Assembly: GCA_021399345.1 (NCBI GenBank)
Contig: JAAFKI010000154.1
Location: 1-64,000, forward strand
Direction of reading: 5' to 3'
DNA from: Candidatus Heimdallarchaeota archaeon
GTDB taxonomy: Archaea; Asgardarchaeota; Heimdallarchaeia; Heimdallarchaeales; Heimdallarchaeaceae
Length of the DNA: 64,000 nt
In this document: positions 29,069 to 39,193 of the stretch, piece by piece
How the letters are laid out: each line of letters begins with the position of its first letter
Position numbering within the stretch: position 1 is the stretch's first letter
The notes under the pieces: model-generated
Told to the model about the DNA's origin: nothing
What the model saw: only the letters and a program-made list of their open reading frames with translations
The model's database searches: none
Position numbers and translations under genes: made by a program

Positions 29069-30106
29069 ATGGCACAAAATAAAAAAATACTAGACTTACG
29101 AAATATTTACACCTATTTTTACACTGAATCAGGTGTCGTTGAAGCCTTAGATGGTGTTTCCTTCGATGTTAATTATGGTGAACCAGTTGGTATTGTTGGT
29201 GAATCAGGCTGTGGTAAAACTGTCACTGCCCACTCCACTTTGCGTATCTTACCTAAAAATGGTAAAACTGTTGCTGGTGAAATAATTTACAAGGGTGTAA
29301 ACCTTCTTGATTTACCTGATCTTCAAATGAGAAGGATACGTGGTAAAGAAATAGCTATGATTTTCCAAGATCCTATGACAAGCTTGAATCCAATCTTCAA
29401 AGTATCTGATCAGATGACTGAAGTCATTGCTTTGCATAGAAGATGTGATAAGAAAGAAGCTCTAGAGATTGCTATTGAAACTCTGGATCTAGTAGGAATT
29501 TCTGAAGCTGAAAAACGTATTACTGATTATCCTCACCAATTTAGTGGAGGAATGCGTCAGAGAATCCTTATAGCCAGAGCACTTGCTCTTCAACCCAGTC
29601 TTTTGATTGCTGACGAACCTACAACTGCTTTAGATGTTACAATTCAAGCACAGGTTCTTGAAATCATCAAAGAGATGCAACAAAAGCTAGGGTTAGCTAT
29701 GATGCTCATTACTCATAATCTTGGAGTTGTTGCAGAAACTACAAAACGAGTTCATATTTTCTATGGTGGTCGTGTGGTTGAATCTGGGCCAACAGATGAT
29801 ATATTCCTTGATCCCAAACATCCATACACATATGCACTCTTTGAGAGTATTCCATCTCTGGAAAAAGACAAGACACGTCTTGAAACAATTCCTGGTAATG
29901 TACCAAGATTGATTAATCCCCCAAAGGGATGTCGTTTCCATCCAAGATGTAAATATGCAACTGAAATTTGTTCTCGTGTTCGACCTCCTGAATTTAAGTT
30001 CGGCAAGGGTCGTCGTGTTGCTTGTCATCATTTCGAGGAACTAGATTTGCATATAGATATGGAATCTATACGTGAAAGTAGAAAAGCTGTAAAGGAGGAA
30101 GCATAA
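29069..30106 (+). CDS. dppD: Dipeptide/oligopeptide ABC ATPase, DppD type
   Basis: GESGCGKTVTAHS, FSGGMRQRILIARALALQPSLLIADEPTTALDVTIQAQ, C-terminal CRFHPRCKYATEIC. Confidence 0.96.
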   Translation: MAQNKKILDLRNIYTYFYTESGVVEALDGVSFDVNYGEPVGIVGESGCGKTVTAHSTLRILPKNGKTVAGEIIYKGVNLLDLPDLQMRRIRGKEIAMIFQDPMTSLNPIFKVSDQMTEVIALHRRCDKKEALEIAIETLDLVGISEAEKRITDYPHQFSGGMRQRILIARALALQPSLLIADEPTTALDVTIQAQVLEIIKEMQQKLGLAMMLITHNLGVVAETTKRVHIFYGGRVVESGPTDDIFLDPKHPYTYALFESIPSLEKDKTRLETIPGNVPRLINPPKGCRFHPRCKYATEICSRVRPPEFKFGKGRRVACHHFEELDLHIDMESIRESRKAVKEEA

Positions 30107-31144
30107 ATGACTTCACTTGAAGAATATGAAACAATTGATCTCTTCTCCAATTGGGACCAAAAAACACAATCTATATTAACACTTGATAACCTAAAGAAAT
30201 GGTTTCCTGTAAGTCAACAGTCAATCCTTTTCTCTCGAGTGGTTGCAAATATTAAGGCTGTTGATGGTGTAAACCTATTTCTTAACAAGGGTGAAACTCT
30301 GGGTCTAGTTGGTGAATCAGGCTGTGGCAAAAGTACAACAGCCAGAGTTGCTGTCAAGTTAGAAGAACCTACCGAGGGTTCTGTTTATTTCAAAGGAATA
30401 GACATCTTCCAACCTATGTCTCGTGAAGAAGAACTAGCTGTTAAACGTCAATTACAGATGGTTTTCCAAGATCCTTATTCCAGTTTGAATCCAAGGAGAA
30501 TGGTTCTTGATCTAATCAAAGAGCCTTTTGATATACATTATCCAGATATGCTCTATGAAGAAAAAGAATCAAGAGTCCTTGAAATTCTTGCAAAGGTAGG
30601 ATTAGAAGATTACCATGCTTTAAGATATCCTCACGAGTTCAGTGGTGGTCAAAGACAAAGATTAGGTATTGCAAGGTCTTTAGCAATTCATCCTGAAGTA
30701 ATTTTATTAGATGAACCAGTTTCAGCTCTTGATGTCTCAGTACAGGCACAAATCTTGAATCTTCTACATGATTTGCAAAAGGATTTCGATCTAACTTTCA
30801 TGTTTATTGCACATGATCTCAGTGTTATCAAACATGTTTCAGATAGAGTAGCCGTAATGTACCTAGGAAAAATCATGGAAATGTGTCCAACAGGAGAATT
30901 GTTCCGTAAGACAGCTCATCCCTATTCAGTATCTTTGCTATCAGCTATTCCTCGTCCAGATCCTCGTATAAAGATGGATCGTATAATTCTTGAGGGCGAT
31001 GTTCCAAGTGCAATTAATCCTCCTACAGGATGCCCATTTCACCCAAGATGTTACAAGGCTCAAGAGATATGCTCGAAAGTTACTCCTGAATTAGAGGAAA
31101 TAGAACCACATCACTACGTTTCATGTCATTTTCCAGAAATTTAA
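30107..31144 (+). CDS. dppF: Dipeptide/oligopeptide ABC ATPase, DppF type
   Basis: [65 protein letters not shown]. Confidence 0.96.
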   Translation: MTSLEEYETIDLFSNWDQKTQSILTLDNLKKWFPVSQQSILFSRVVANIKAVDGVNLFLNKGETLGLVGESGCGKSTTARVAVKLEEPTEGSVYFKGIDIFQPMSREEELAVKRQLQMVFQDPYSSLNPRRMVLDLIKEPFDIHYPDMLYEEKESRVLEILAKVGLEDYHALRYPHEFSGGQRQRLGIARSLAIHPEVILLDEPVSALDVSVQAQILNLLHDLQKDFDLTFMFIAHDLSVIKHVSDRVAVMYLGKIMEMCPTGELFRKTAHPYSVSLLSAIPRPDPRIKMDRIILEGDVPSAINPPTGCPFHPRCYKAQEICSKVTPELEEIEPHHYVSCHFPEI

Positions 31145-31235
31145 TTTATTACTTTTTTCTTTTCTTTTCTTTTTATTTTTGAATTAACTCTGAACAATAG
31201 AGAGTCTTTTAACTTTATTCGATAAAAACACCCTA

Positions 31236-31814
31236 ATGCATGGGTCACAATATTTCAAGAAACGAATTTATACTTTCAAAGCATTCAGGCGAGATGCTTC
31301 CAAAATATTCAGAAATAGATCTCAGATTAAAGAATCTAGGAAATCAGAGAGACTGTCTCCACAGTTCAGAGAGCGAATTATGTTAGCTGTAACAGCTGTT
31401 TATGGTTGTAGATATTGTGAATGGGGTCATACAAAATCAGCATTAAATCTTGGGTGTACAGAAGAAGAGATAGAACAGATTATGAGGTACGATTTCGGCT
31501 CTTGTGACCCTGATGAAGTTATAGGTCTTGCTTATGCCCAACACTATGCTGAATCAGGTGGATCACCAGCAGAAGACGCAAAACAGAAATTATTGGAATT
31601 TTATGGTGAACAAAAGGCTCGAGACATTCAACTATACATAGATATGGTTACAATAGGGAACTTACTTGGAAATACAGTAGATGCTTTTGAAAGTAGACTA
31701 AAGGGTTTACCACCAGAGAATGGATCGTTTCTATTTGAGTTGTTACTCTATTCCTTAGGTTTTCCTTTTGTTATTATCTTCAATAGAAAAGAGAAAAAGA
31801 AACGTAAAAATTAG
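31236..31814 (+). CDS. AhpD/carboxymuconolactone decarboxylase-like protein
   Basis: YGCRYCEWGHTKSALNLGCTEEEIEQIM (CxxC...H) AhpD-fold pattern. Confidence 0.8.
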   Translation: MHGSQYFKKRIYTFKAFRRDASKIFRNRSQIKESRKSERLSPQFRERIMLAVTAVYGCRYCEWGHTKSALNLGCTEEEIEQIMRYDFGSCDPDEVIGLAYAQHYAESGGSPAEDAKQKLLEFYGEQKARDIQLYIDMVTIGNLLGNTVDAFESRLKGLPPENGSFLFELLLYSLGFPFVIIFNRKEKKKRKN

Positions 31815-32845
31815 TAGCCTTCTTCAAGATTTACCTCATTCAAGAATTTCTTTTTACCTTTTGCAAATCTACGTATATTTTCTATTTGTTCATCCCATCT
31901 TTTTAGATCACCCATAGGTGATGCACCTCTATGAGGGGACAAAATGACATTGTCTAGTTCATGAAAAGGATATGAGGAAGGATATTTTTTCCCTTTGTCA
32001 TCTTCTTCTGGTTGATAATTATACCAAACATCGATAGCAGCACCAGTTATTTTGCCTTCCTTCAAGGCTTCAAATAAGCTCTTCTCATCAATGATTGACC
32101 CTCTACCTACATTAACAAGTAAACTATCTTCCCCTAGTAATTCAAGTTCTTTTTCTTGGATTAAACCTTCGGTTACAGATGTTAAAGGTAAGGCAACAAC
32201 TAGAATATCAATTTCTCTCAGGAATTTCGGAAGGTCCTCAAAAGAATACTGCTCTGCAGGAGTGACTAAAGGTTTTATTTGTTTGCTCCAATTATTTCTT
32301 AGAATGGAAAAATCGATATCGAATCCAGACAGAAAAGTGTGTACTAATCTATTAACTGCTCCATATCCTAGTAAACCTACTTTTCTTCCACGTAGAGGTA
32401 TAGAAGTAGCAAATGAATCACCTCTTCTCCAATGACCCTCAACCATCCAATTATGGTGAAGAATCACCTTGTTCATTAGAGCCAATAAGATTGCTACAAC
32501 ATGTTGTGCAGTAAAGTAGGCATTACCATGTCCATTGACTAAAGTTATCTTTCTATTTGTTGTTACTTCTCTGAAAAGAGGAACAAGATGTTGTACTCCT
32601 GCTCCTGGATTAATGAAAAGTTGAAGCTTGGTAGCTGCATTAAGTAATTCTTTAGAGGGACGCCACCCCATTATTATATCAGCTTCTGGAACAAGTTCTA
32701 GCAAATTTTGTTCAGAAAGATCTTCAGGAAAAACTAGATTGACATTGGGATATACTTTTAGTCCTTCTTCCAGATAATTTCTTAAAATATCGTTTGGTTT
32801 CCAGATACAAAGAACACTTACTTCTTTTTCACTCATTATTGACAT
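31811..32845 (-). CDS. D-isomer-specific 2-hydroxyacid dehydrogenase
   Basis: GRKVGLLGYGAVNRLVHTFL NAD-binding motif; LLVNVGRGSIIDEKSLFEALKEGKITGAAIDVWY. Confidence 0.92.
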   Translation of the reverse strand: MSIMSEKEVSVLCIWKPNDILRNYLEEGLKVYPNVNLVFPEDLSEQNLLELVPEADIIMGWRPSKELLNAATKLQLFINPGAGVQHLVPLFREVTTNRKITLVNGHGNAYFTAQHVVAILLALMNKVILHHNWMVEGHWRRGDSFATSIPLRGRKVGLLGYGAVNRLVHTFLSGFDIDFSILRNNWSKQIKPLVTPAEQYSFEDLPKFLREIDILVVALPLTSVTEGLIQEKELELLGEDSLLVNVGRGSIIDEKSLFEALKEGKITGAAIDVWYNYQPEEDDKGKKYPSSYPFHELDNVILSPHRGASPMGDLKRWDEQIENIRRFAKGKKKFLNEVNLEEGY

Positions 32846-32992
32846 GAAAAGATTACTTGATTTTAACCTTTAGTTTATAACTGCCTTTTAGTTTATAACT
32901 GCCTATGTATCTTACTAATTGATAACTAGAAGAGTGTATGAAAATGTCAAGGGTAAAGATATCTGTTATTAAAAATAGTTCAGGTGATTAAA

Positions 32993-33841
32993 ATGAAATT
33001 TGGTTATACATTAGAAAACTTTGACATGAATTTAGAAAGAGATTTATTAATTGAAACTGCTAAAATTGCAGAAAAAGCAGGTTTTGAATCTCTTTGGACT
33101 GTTGATCATATCATGCAATCTGATGAAAAAGGTTTGACAATCTATGGAAATACTACTACTGCACTCTACAATAATATTGCTGAACCCTTAACAACGATAG
33201 CTTTTCTCGCAGGACATACAAATAAAATTAAATTTGGAGTTTCTACTCTAGTTCTTCCTATAAGGAATCCCATTATTGTTGCTAAACAGTTAGCTACTTT
33301 AGATTATTTAACTAATGGAAGAATTGTAATGACATTCGGTGCGGGATGGAATGAATCTGAATTTGGCTTTCTTGGAGAAAATTACAAGAAACGAGGAAGC
33401 AAACTTCGAGAATGTCTTCAGATTATAAGAGCCTTATGGAATGGTGAAACTTCATTTGAAGGAAATTATTATCAATTCCAAAACGTATGTTTCCAGCCTT
33501 TAAGACCTGAACTTTCCAAATTACCCTTAATTGTCGCAGGAACATCTGACTATATGATAGAAACAGCAATAGTATATGGTGATGGGTTACATCCAGCTGG
33601 TGCAAGTGGGCAGGAAATCAAACAGATAATTGCACCTTATCAAGATAGATTAAATGGTAGAGATTTCTATTTATCAGTTCATGTTGACATTTACAGAGAT
33701 ACGAATCTGGAAAAATTAGTTAACGATTATGAAGAAAATGGAATTCATAGAGTCATTTTTGATCTATCCAGAGGAGATATCAAGCCAGAAGAAAGAATAG
33801 AGTTTCTAGAACGATTAAGTGATTATGTAAGAAACTTTTAA
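32993..33841 (+). CDS. LLM-class (F420-type) flavin-dependent oxidoreductase
   Basis: MKFGYTLENFDMNLERDLLIETAKIAEKAGFESLWTVDHIM...GRIVMTFGAGWNESEF; start refined to ATG 32993. Confidence 0.9.
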   Translation: MKFGYTLENFDMNLERDLLIETAKIAEKAGFESLWTVDHIMQSDEKGLTIYGNTTTALYNNIAEPLTTIAFLAGHTNKIKFGVSTLVLPIRNPIIVAKQLATLDYLTNGRIVMTFGAGWNESEFGFLGENYKKRGSKLRECLQIIRALWNGETSFEGNYYQFQNVCFQPLRPELSKLPLIVAGTSDYMIETAIVYGDGLHPAGASGQEIKQIIAPYQDRLNGRDFYLSVHVDIYRDTNLEKLVNDYEENGIHRVIFDLSRGDIKPEERIEFLERLSDYVRNF

Positions 33842-33868
33842 ACTATTTGTGAATCAAATGTCATTTAG

Positions 33869-35164
33869 ATGATGTTTGATAAAGAATTAATTGAGCAAAT
33901 TAGAACAGCCTTTCCTAGAGCAGTTTCTGATTTCAATGGACGGAAGCGTGCTTTCTTTGATAATGGTACAGCAACACTTGTTGTTGATAAAGCAGCAAAA
34001 GCTGAAACTGAAGCTCGAATCAATTGGAGTGCTAATGTAGGTGGTATTTTTGACGAGTCCAGAAAAGCAAGTGAAATTATCCTTGCGGGGAGACAATCGG
34101 TAGCAGATTTCTTAAACACTCCCGACCCATCAACTATCATCTCTGGAGAATCTGCGACTTCATTGCTCTTTAACTTAAGCTACGCTCTTGGCAAAGAACT
34201 TACTGGTAATGAAAATGTTGTTACAACAGATTATGAGCATTATACTAACGTAGACCCTTGGGTAGAACTGAATAAACGTGGAAAAATCAAGAAGGTTCGA
34301 TTTGCCAAGCTGAACATGGAAGAAGGTACACTCAATATGGATCACTTACAAGAATTGATAGATTCTAACACAAAAATTGTTACCATTACAGCTGCTTCGA
34401 ACATGCTGGGAACAAAAAGTCCTTTAGAAAAGATTGGAAAATTGGCACGAGAAGTTGGTGCACACTTTATAGTGGATGCAGTACATCACATTCCTCATGG
34501 CCCAACTGATGTTCAAGCTTTAGACTGTGACTTTCTTGTTTTTTCAGGATACAAACTCTTTACTTCTCATGGTAGTTTTCTCTATGGTAAAAAAGAGCAT
34601 CTTGAAAATCTTCAACCTTTCAAGGTAAGAACAGCTCCCAAAACTTCTCCTGGCAAATTCGAGTGGGGAACTAGGAATCAAACAACATTCGCAGCTTTTA
34701 GTGGTGTTATTGATCATTTTCTTTGGTTATCAAAAGAAGTTCAATCCAAGTACGAAAATGAATTCTCGAATTTTGATGAAAATAAGCGTGCATTGAAGAT
34801 TGCAATGGATGCAATAGAACAGTACGAAACAGAATTTTCCAAAGCCATCCTTACTGGATTTGATGACATCCCAGGTTTGCTAGACATGCCAAAAGTAACA
34901 GTATACGGATTGACTGACCTAAACCGATTAGACGAAAGAGACCCAACCTTTTCCTTTGAAGTAGAAAACATTCCTGAAGAAGAAGTAGTTAAACGCCTTT
35001 GGAAGGAAGGAGGGATAGCTGCTCGCGCAGGTCACTATTATTCATATGCTCAAGATATCTATAATAAGCAGAAGATTATCAGAATTAGTTTAGTTCACTA
35101 CAATACAATAGAAGAAATCAGGCTATTCTTGAAAACCTTGGATTCAATATGCAAATCAAGATAA
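33869..35164 (+). CDS. Class V aminotransferase, cysteine-desulfurase-like
   Basis: TAASNMLGTKSPLEKIGKLAREVGAHFIVDAVHHIPHGPTDVQALDCDFLVFSGYKLFTSHG; ARAGHYYSYA where SufS has RxGHxC. Confidence 0.85.
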   Translation: MMFDKELIEQIRTAFPRAVSDFNGRKRAFFDNGTATLVVDKAAKAETEARINWSANVGGIFDESRKASEIILAGRQSVADFLNTPDPSTIISGESATSLLFNLSYALGKELTGNENVVTTDYEHYTNVDPWVELNKRGKIKKVRFAKLNMEEGTLNMDHLQELIDSNTKIVTITAASNMLGTKSPLEKIGKLAREVGAHFIVDAVHHIPHGPTDVQALDCDFLVFSGYKLFTSHGSFLYGKKEHLENLQPFKVRTAPKTSPGKFEWGTRNQTTFAAFSGVIDHFLWLSKEVQSKYENEFSNFDENKRALKIAMDAIEQYETEFSKAILTGFDDIPGLLDMPKVTVYGLTDLNRLDERDPTFSFEVENIPEEEVVKRLWKEGGIAARAGHYYSYAQDIYNKQKIIRISLVHYNTIEEIRLFLKTLDSICKSR

Positions 35165-35194
35165 CACTCAACTCTAACAGAAATAAGTTAGATG

Positions 35195-35313
35195 GAAAAA
35201 GGAAGCTAGCGCTACTAAGCTTGCCATATCATTAATAAGAATGCAACGTCTGAACCACCAAGCAGAGTAGGCAAGCTAACTTCAGAAGGATATGAAGAAA
35301 AGAGTATAAAAAC
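35195..35313 (-). ncRNA. Candidate small RNA, copy A of the GCTAGC-stem family
   Basis: GAAGCTAGC (35202-35210)/GCTAACTTC (35275-35283), one mismatch; inner AGCTTGCC (35218-35225)/GGCAAGCT (35270-35277); T-rich box 28 nt upstream on the minus strand. Confidence 0.5.
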
Positions 35314-35354
35314 ACAAAAAAATTGAAACAATAATTGTAATTAAGAAGGAAGGA

Positions 35355-35431
35355 TGGCGCCGCTGGTAGGATTTGAACCTACGACCGATCGGTTAACAGC
35401 CGATTGCTCCACCAGACTGAGCTACAACGGC
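35355..35431 (-). tRNA. tRNA-Asn(GTT), CCA encoded
   Basis: GCCGTTG/CAGCGGC acceptor, ATCGG-CTGTTAA-CCGAT anticodon arm, GTAGG-TTCAAAT-CCTAC T arm, G73 CCA. Confidence 0.95.
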
Positions 35432-35503
35432 ATCCTTTTGGTTACATTCGTTCTACTTCCTTTTTCTTTTTAAACCTTTTTTTCTGTTCTCTAATTTTAT
35501 TAA

Positions 35504-36772
35504 CTAAGTTTTTTCTAGAGCATTGTAAACTAAATCAGTAATTCTGAAAGTTTCAATTGGAAGTATCCAATTATTGTCAACTGGGCAGTATTGTGTCATA
35601 ACAACCGTAACCAACTGATTTGTTGGATCTATTCTGAAAAGGACATTTAAAGCTCCAGCCCAACCATATTCACCAATAGCGCATTTATGCATATTTTCAG
35701 CTGTTTTAACTACTACACCTAGACCAAAACCAAATCCTTCATTTCGCTTAATTATCTCAGAATCTTCAGGTTGAAAGAATTGCATTTCTAGATAACTCTT
35801 ACCATCAGGTAATTGGTTTGATGACATCAGGTCAATTGTTTTCTTTGAGATGACTTTATTACCATTATACTGTCCGCCATTTAACATCATTATACAAAAT
35901 TTAAGATAATCTTCTAAAGTTGAAACCAAACCTGCTCCTCCAGACAAGAATATTGGTTTGTGGTTATAACCCTCTGCTATAGAATCAGTTATTTCAATTA
36001 AGTTGCTTTCCTGATCTTTTGTATATACTTCCACAAATCTATCTTGTTTTTCAAGAGGAACGTAAAAATCTGTATCCTTCATACCAATCTTATCAAAAAT
36101 ACGTTCTTTAAGAAATACGTCAAATGCCTTTCCAGAAAACTTTTCGATTAATAAACCCAAGACATCATGGCCAAAAGCATACCAGAAACGTGATCCTGGT
36201 TCTGAAATTAAAGGAAGACTCGCTAAACGTTTGCCAAAATTCTCTAAAGTTCCAATTCTTTGATGTTCTTCTAATACAGACTTTATTCTATTCTCGCCAG
36301 TAAAACCAAACTTCTCCCCATATAGTTTGTCAGCGGGTATACTAGGATAAAAACCATAGCTAAGTCCAGATGTATGTGTGAAAAGCTGTTTTATAGTTAT
36401 GGGATTCTTAATATCTTCTAATTCAATTTCACCCGTTTCATGGTTATATGATTTTAGTATTTTCATATTCTTGAACTCAGGAAGATATTTTTCTAATGGA
36501 TCATTTAACTCATATTTTCCCTCTTCGTGTAGTATTAATGCTGCTAAACATGTAATTGGCTTAGTCATAGAATGTATTCGGAAGATATCATCGAAGGCAA
36601 TAGAAATTTTATCTCCTTTGTCTTTCCAACCAAATTTGTTACAATAAACCAGATCTCCCTTCTTGTAAACGGCACATAAAATTCCTCCAGTATCATCATC
36701 ATCTATGTATTTTTGAAATTCAGATGTTAAATCTGTGAATGATTCTGGATTTCTTACTTCTATTTTCATCAA
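35504..36772 (-). CDS. Beta-lactamase-family serine hydrolase
   Basis: FRIHSMTKPITCLAALIL (SxxK), FWYAFGHDVLGLLIE (YxF/H-type motif). Confidence 0.88.
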   Translation of the reverse strand: MMKIEVRNPESFTDLTSEFQKYIDDDDTGGILCAVYKKGDLVYCNKFGWKDKGDKISIAFDDIFRIHSMTKPITCLAALILHEEGKYELNDPLEKYLPEFKNMKILKSYNHETGEIELEDIKNPITIKQLFTHTSGLSYGFYPSIPADKLYGEKFGFTGENRIKSVLEEHQRIGTLENFGKRLASLPLISEPGSRFWYAFGHDVLGLLIEKFSGKAFDVFLKERIFDKIGMKDTDFYVPLEKQDRFVEVYTKDQESNLIEITDSIAEGYNHKPIFLSGGAGLVSTLEDYLKFCIMMLNGGQYNGNKVISKKTIDLMSSNQLPDGKSYLEMQFFQPEDSEIIKRNEGFGFGLGVVVKTAENMHKCAIGEYGWAGALNVLFRIDPTNQLVTVVMTQYCPVDNNWILPIETFRITDLVYNALEKT

Positions 36773-36874
36773 AAATAATGTTATTTCTTCTTTTTTATAT
36801 CCTTTTGCCTAATTTTTTAGAATTTCTCATAGGAAGAATTATCAGCAAGGAACCGTCAGTTTACTAGAGTAAAT

Positions 36875-37549
36875 ATGGATATTAGTGCTCAGGAAGAGTT
36901 GTTTGAGAAGAATTGGGAGCATTATAGTAAAATTCTGTTAGAAGATAGAGTACCTCTTTTTGATGATAGTGTAATCTACTCTGGAAAAAAACTCTATGAT
37001 AAAAACAATCCTCCTTTTCTAGCCTCTATTGTTAAGGTTCCTCATTCCCTTTGTGAAAACCTCCAACAAATTCAAGCTGCTTTCGATAGGATTGATCACA
37101 GACATACTTATTTTCATCCCATATATTTTCACATTACTCTAAAAGAATTTGGCTGGGAGGACCAAGTAGAAATCAAGGAAATCAGTGAAAAAATGACAAG
37201 GGTTGCAAATAATTTTTCACCTTTTGAATTAGAAATCAAAGGAATTAATTGCTTTGAAAGAATCATTTTTGCACAAGTGTTCGATAAGAATCAGGTTCTA
37301 GAATCTATCTTTAATAAGATTTTTGAAGAGTTTCCACATTTGGAAAAATACTTCCCATTTTATATTCCCCACATATCTTTAGCTAGAATAGAAACAACTG
37401 AAGCCAGAAATTTAATTCATGTGATAAATGAAAAATATAGAAATATGGAAATTGGATTTATGCGAGTAGAAGATATTCAGATTGTAGCGGCTAGACCTTA
37501 TCTAACGGTTGGAAGGATAGATATCCGTGAGAAAATCAGTCTTGGATAA
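36875..37549 (+). CDS. 2'-5' RNA ligase-like 2H phosphoesterase
   Basis: YFHITLKEFGW and FYIPHISLARI, two HxT/S motifs. Confidence 0.8.
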   Translation: MDISAQEELFEKNWEHYSKILLEDRVPLFDDSVIYSGKKLYDKNNPPFLASIVKVPHSLCENLQQIQAAFDRIDHRHTYFHPIYFHITLKEFGWEDQVEIKEISEKMTRVANNFSPFELEIKGINCFERIIFAQVFDKNQVLESIFNKIFEEFPHLEKYFPFYIPHISLARIETTEARNLIHVINEKYRNMEIGFMRVEDIQIVAARPYLTVGRIDIREKISLG

Positions 37550-37610
37550 AAGATAGTAACAATCAAAATATTTTTTATACGAATATCATCAAAACTCCTT
37601 GCAAAGTATT

Positions 37611-37685
37611 GCCTCGGTAACTCAGTGGTAGAGTGATTGACTTGTAATCAATTAGTCGAGGGTTCAATTCCCTTCCGAGGCTCCA
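37611..37685 (+). tRNA. tRNA-Thr(TGT), CCA encoded
   Basis: GCCTCGG/CCGAGGC acceptor, ATTGA-CTTGTAA-TCAAT anticodon arm, T73 CCA. Confidence 0.95.
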
Positions 37686-37706
37686 TCTTTTTCTTCTATT
37701 ACTTCA

Positions 37707-38240
37707 TTACAGTTTACTCTTTGCTTTTTCAATTATGTTTTGTATGAAATCTGATTTGCCTTCTGTATATTTTTCTCTATCATTTCCATATTTAAGAACT
37801 AATTTCTGTTTAAGTTCAGAATATTGTTCTACTTCTTTTGGATGTTTTCTCAAAAAATCTCTAAACAGAATATGTTTATCCCATTCATAATGACCTTTTA
37901 GCATAACATGAAGATGATGGGTTCTATAATTCTCTCCCCCTTTCACAAACATATGTCTATCTGGGATTCCCTGCTCTCCCCTATAGATAAAACCAACATT
38001 TTTTAGAGGAATAATGATTTTCTCAATATTATCAAGTGAATCAATAGCAACAGCGATATCTATTATTGGTTTAGCTACAGAGTTTGGAATGGCAGTGCTT
38101 CCAATGTGTTGGATATCAACTAGAAAATCAGCTATCACTGCTGACATTAACTCTTTTTCCTGTTTGAAAAAATCTTTCCACTGTAGATTATATGGTTTTA
38201 ACAGAACTGTACCACGTTTTAAACCAATCATCAAACCCAT
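37707..38240 (-). CDS. GrpB/UPF0157 family nucleotidyltransferase-like protein
   Basis: LLKPYNLQWKDFFKQE...DIQHIGSTAIPNSVAKPIIDIAVAI...HHLHVM. Confidence 0.92.
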   Translation of the reverse strand: MGLMIGLKRGTVLLKPYNLQWKDFFKQEKELMSAVIADFLVDIQHIGSTAIPNSVAKPIIDIAVAIDSLDNIEKIIIPLKNVGFIYRGEQGIPDRHMFVKGGENYRTHHLHVMLKGHYEWDKHILFRDFLRKHPKEVEQYSELKQKLVLKYGNDREKYTEGKSDFIQNIIEKAKSKL

Positions 38241-38333
38241 TTTAAAAACAGTTTATTTAGATTTTTTCATCGCTCATAATAGCAAAATGATGATGACTCC
38301 CTCCCTTCGACAGAGACCTTACTTTGTTTGTTC

Positions 38334-38654
38334 TTATGAACTATCAGCTGTTACTATTTCCATTAATCCTAATATTTCGAGTAACTTTCTTTCTAAATCG
38401 ATTCCTACTACGCCTGCTAATGCTAAAGTACTGAGAAGACTCTCAATTAATTCATCCTCAATAGTTGGATCACATTCTAAACCTTCACAGTCATCTAATA
38501 TTTGGCTAGCAAAAGCATTCAACATTTTTTCTCCCATTATTCTGCTTGGAGTTTTTGGAATATTCATTACATCTAATTGTTTTACACTGTTTCTACTGTT
38601 AATGAGTTCAAGCAGTTTCTTTTGTGCCTCGCTAATTGTTACCATCATCATCAC
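38334..38654 (-). CDS. Hypothetical protein, 106 aa
   Basis: Coding-like ORF; no recognised family. Confidence 0.5.
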   Translation of the reverse strand: MMMMVTISEAQKKLLELINSRNSVKQLDVMNIPKTPSRIMGEKMLNAFASQILDDCEGLECDPTIEDELIESLLSTLALAGVVGIDLERKLLEILGLMEIVTADSS

Positions 38655-38759
38655 CTATTCTTCGGAGTTTTTCCTATTTATACAGAGATAATATTTACTT
38701 TTAAAATCATCTAATATATTTACTTAATGATTCATTGTTCCACAAGAAATCTAATAGAA

Positions 38760-38930
38760 AAAATTATTTTTTCCTTAGATGTGGATTCGTTAAGAAGAGG
38801 GGCTGAATCTCCGAAGAACCACCATTTCCATTGGAAACTATGGGGCGGGGCTTTAAACGGCTGAAAGACAACTAATCATTAAATTTAGGATTTTTGTCGG
38901 GAGTCTGTAAACTGATTTTTGTCGGTAAGT
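38760..38930. other. Structured/repeat-bearing intergenic segment, possible ncRNA
   Basis: Locally GC-rich; hairpin CCAT-TTCC-ATT-GGAA-ACT-ATGG (38822-38843); GATTTTTGTCGG repeated at 38889-38900 and 38914-38925. Confidence 0.3.
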
Positions 38931-39051
38931 GTAATACCAGCCTATTATCAAAAAAAGTAGTTTTCACTTAAATTTTCAAAGGTTTATACTAAAACAAATC
39001 TTTTCGATATCGAAATGTTAAAAAAAGGAGGAAGGGAAGACAATCCAACAT

Positions 39052-39127
39052 GGGCCAGTAGATCAGTTGGGAGATCGCATCGCTTGCACCGATGAGGCCT
39101 CGGGTTCAAGTCCCGACTGGTCCACCA
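39052..39127 (+). tRNA. tRNA-Ala(TGC), CCA encoded
   Basis: GGGCCAG/CTGGTCC acceptor with G3:U70, CATCG-CTTGCAC-CGATG anticodon arm, A73 CCA. Confidence 0.96.
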
Positions 39128-39193
39128 CCTTTACCTTTCAGAGTTAATGATTAAAGAAAGGTTTTTGTTTTCAAATAGAATAAGGATTTTGAA

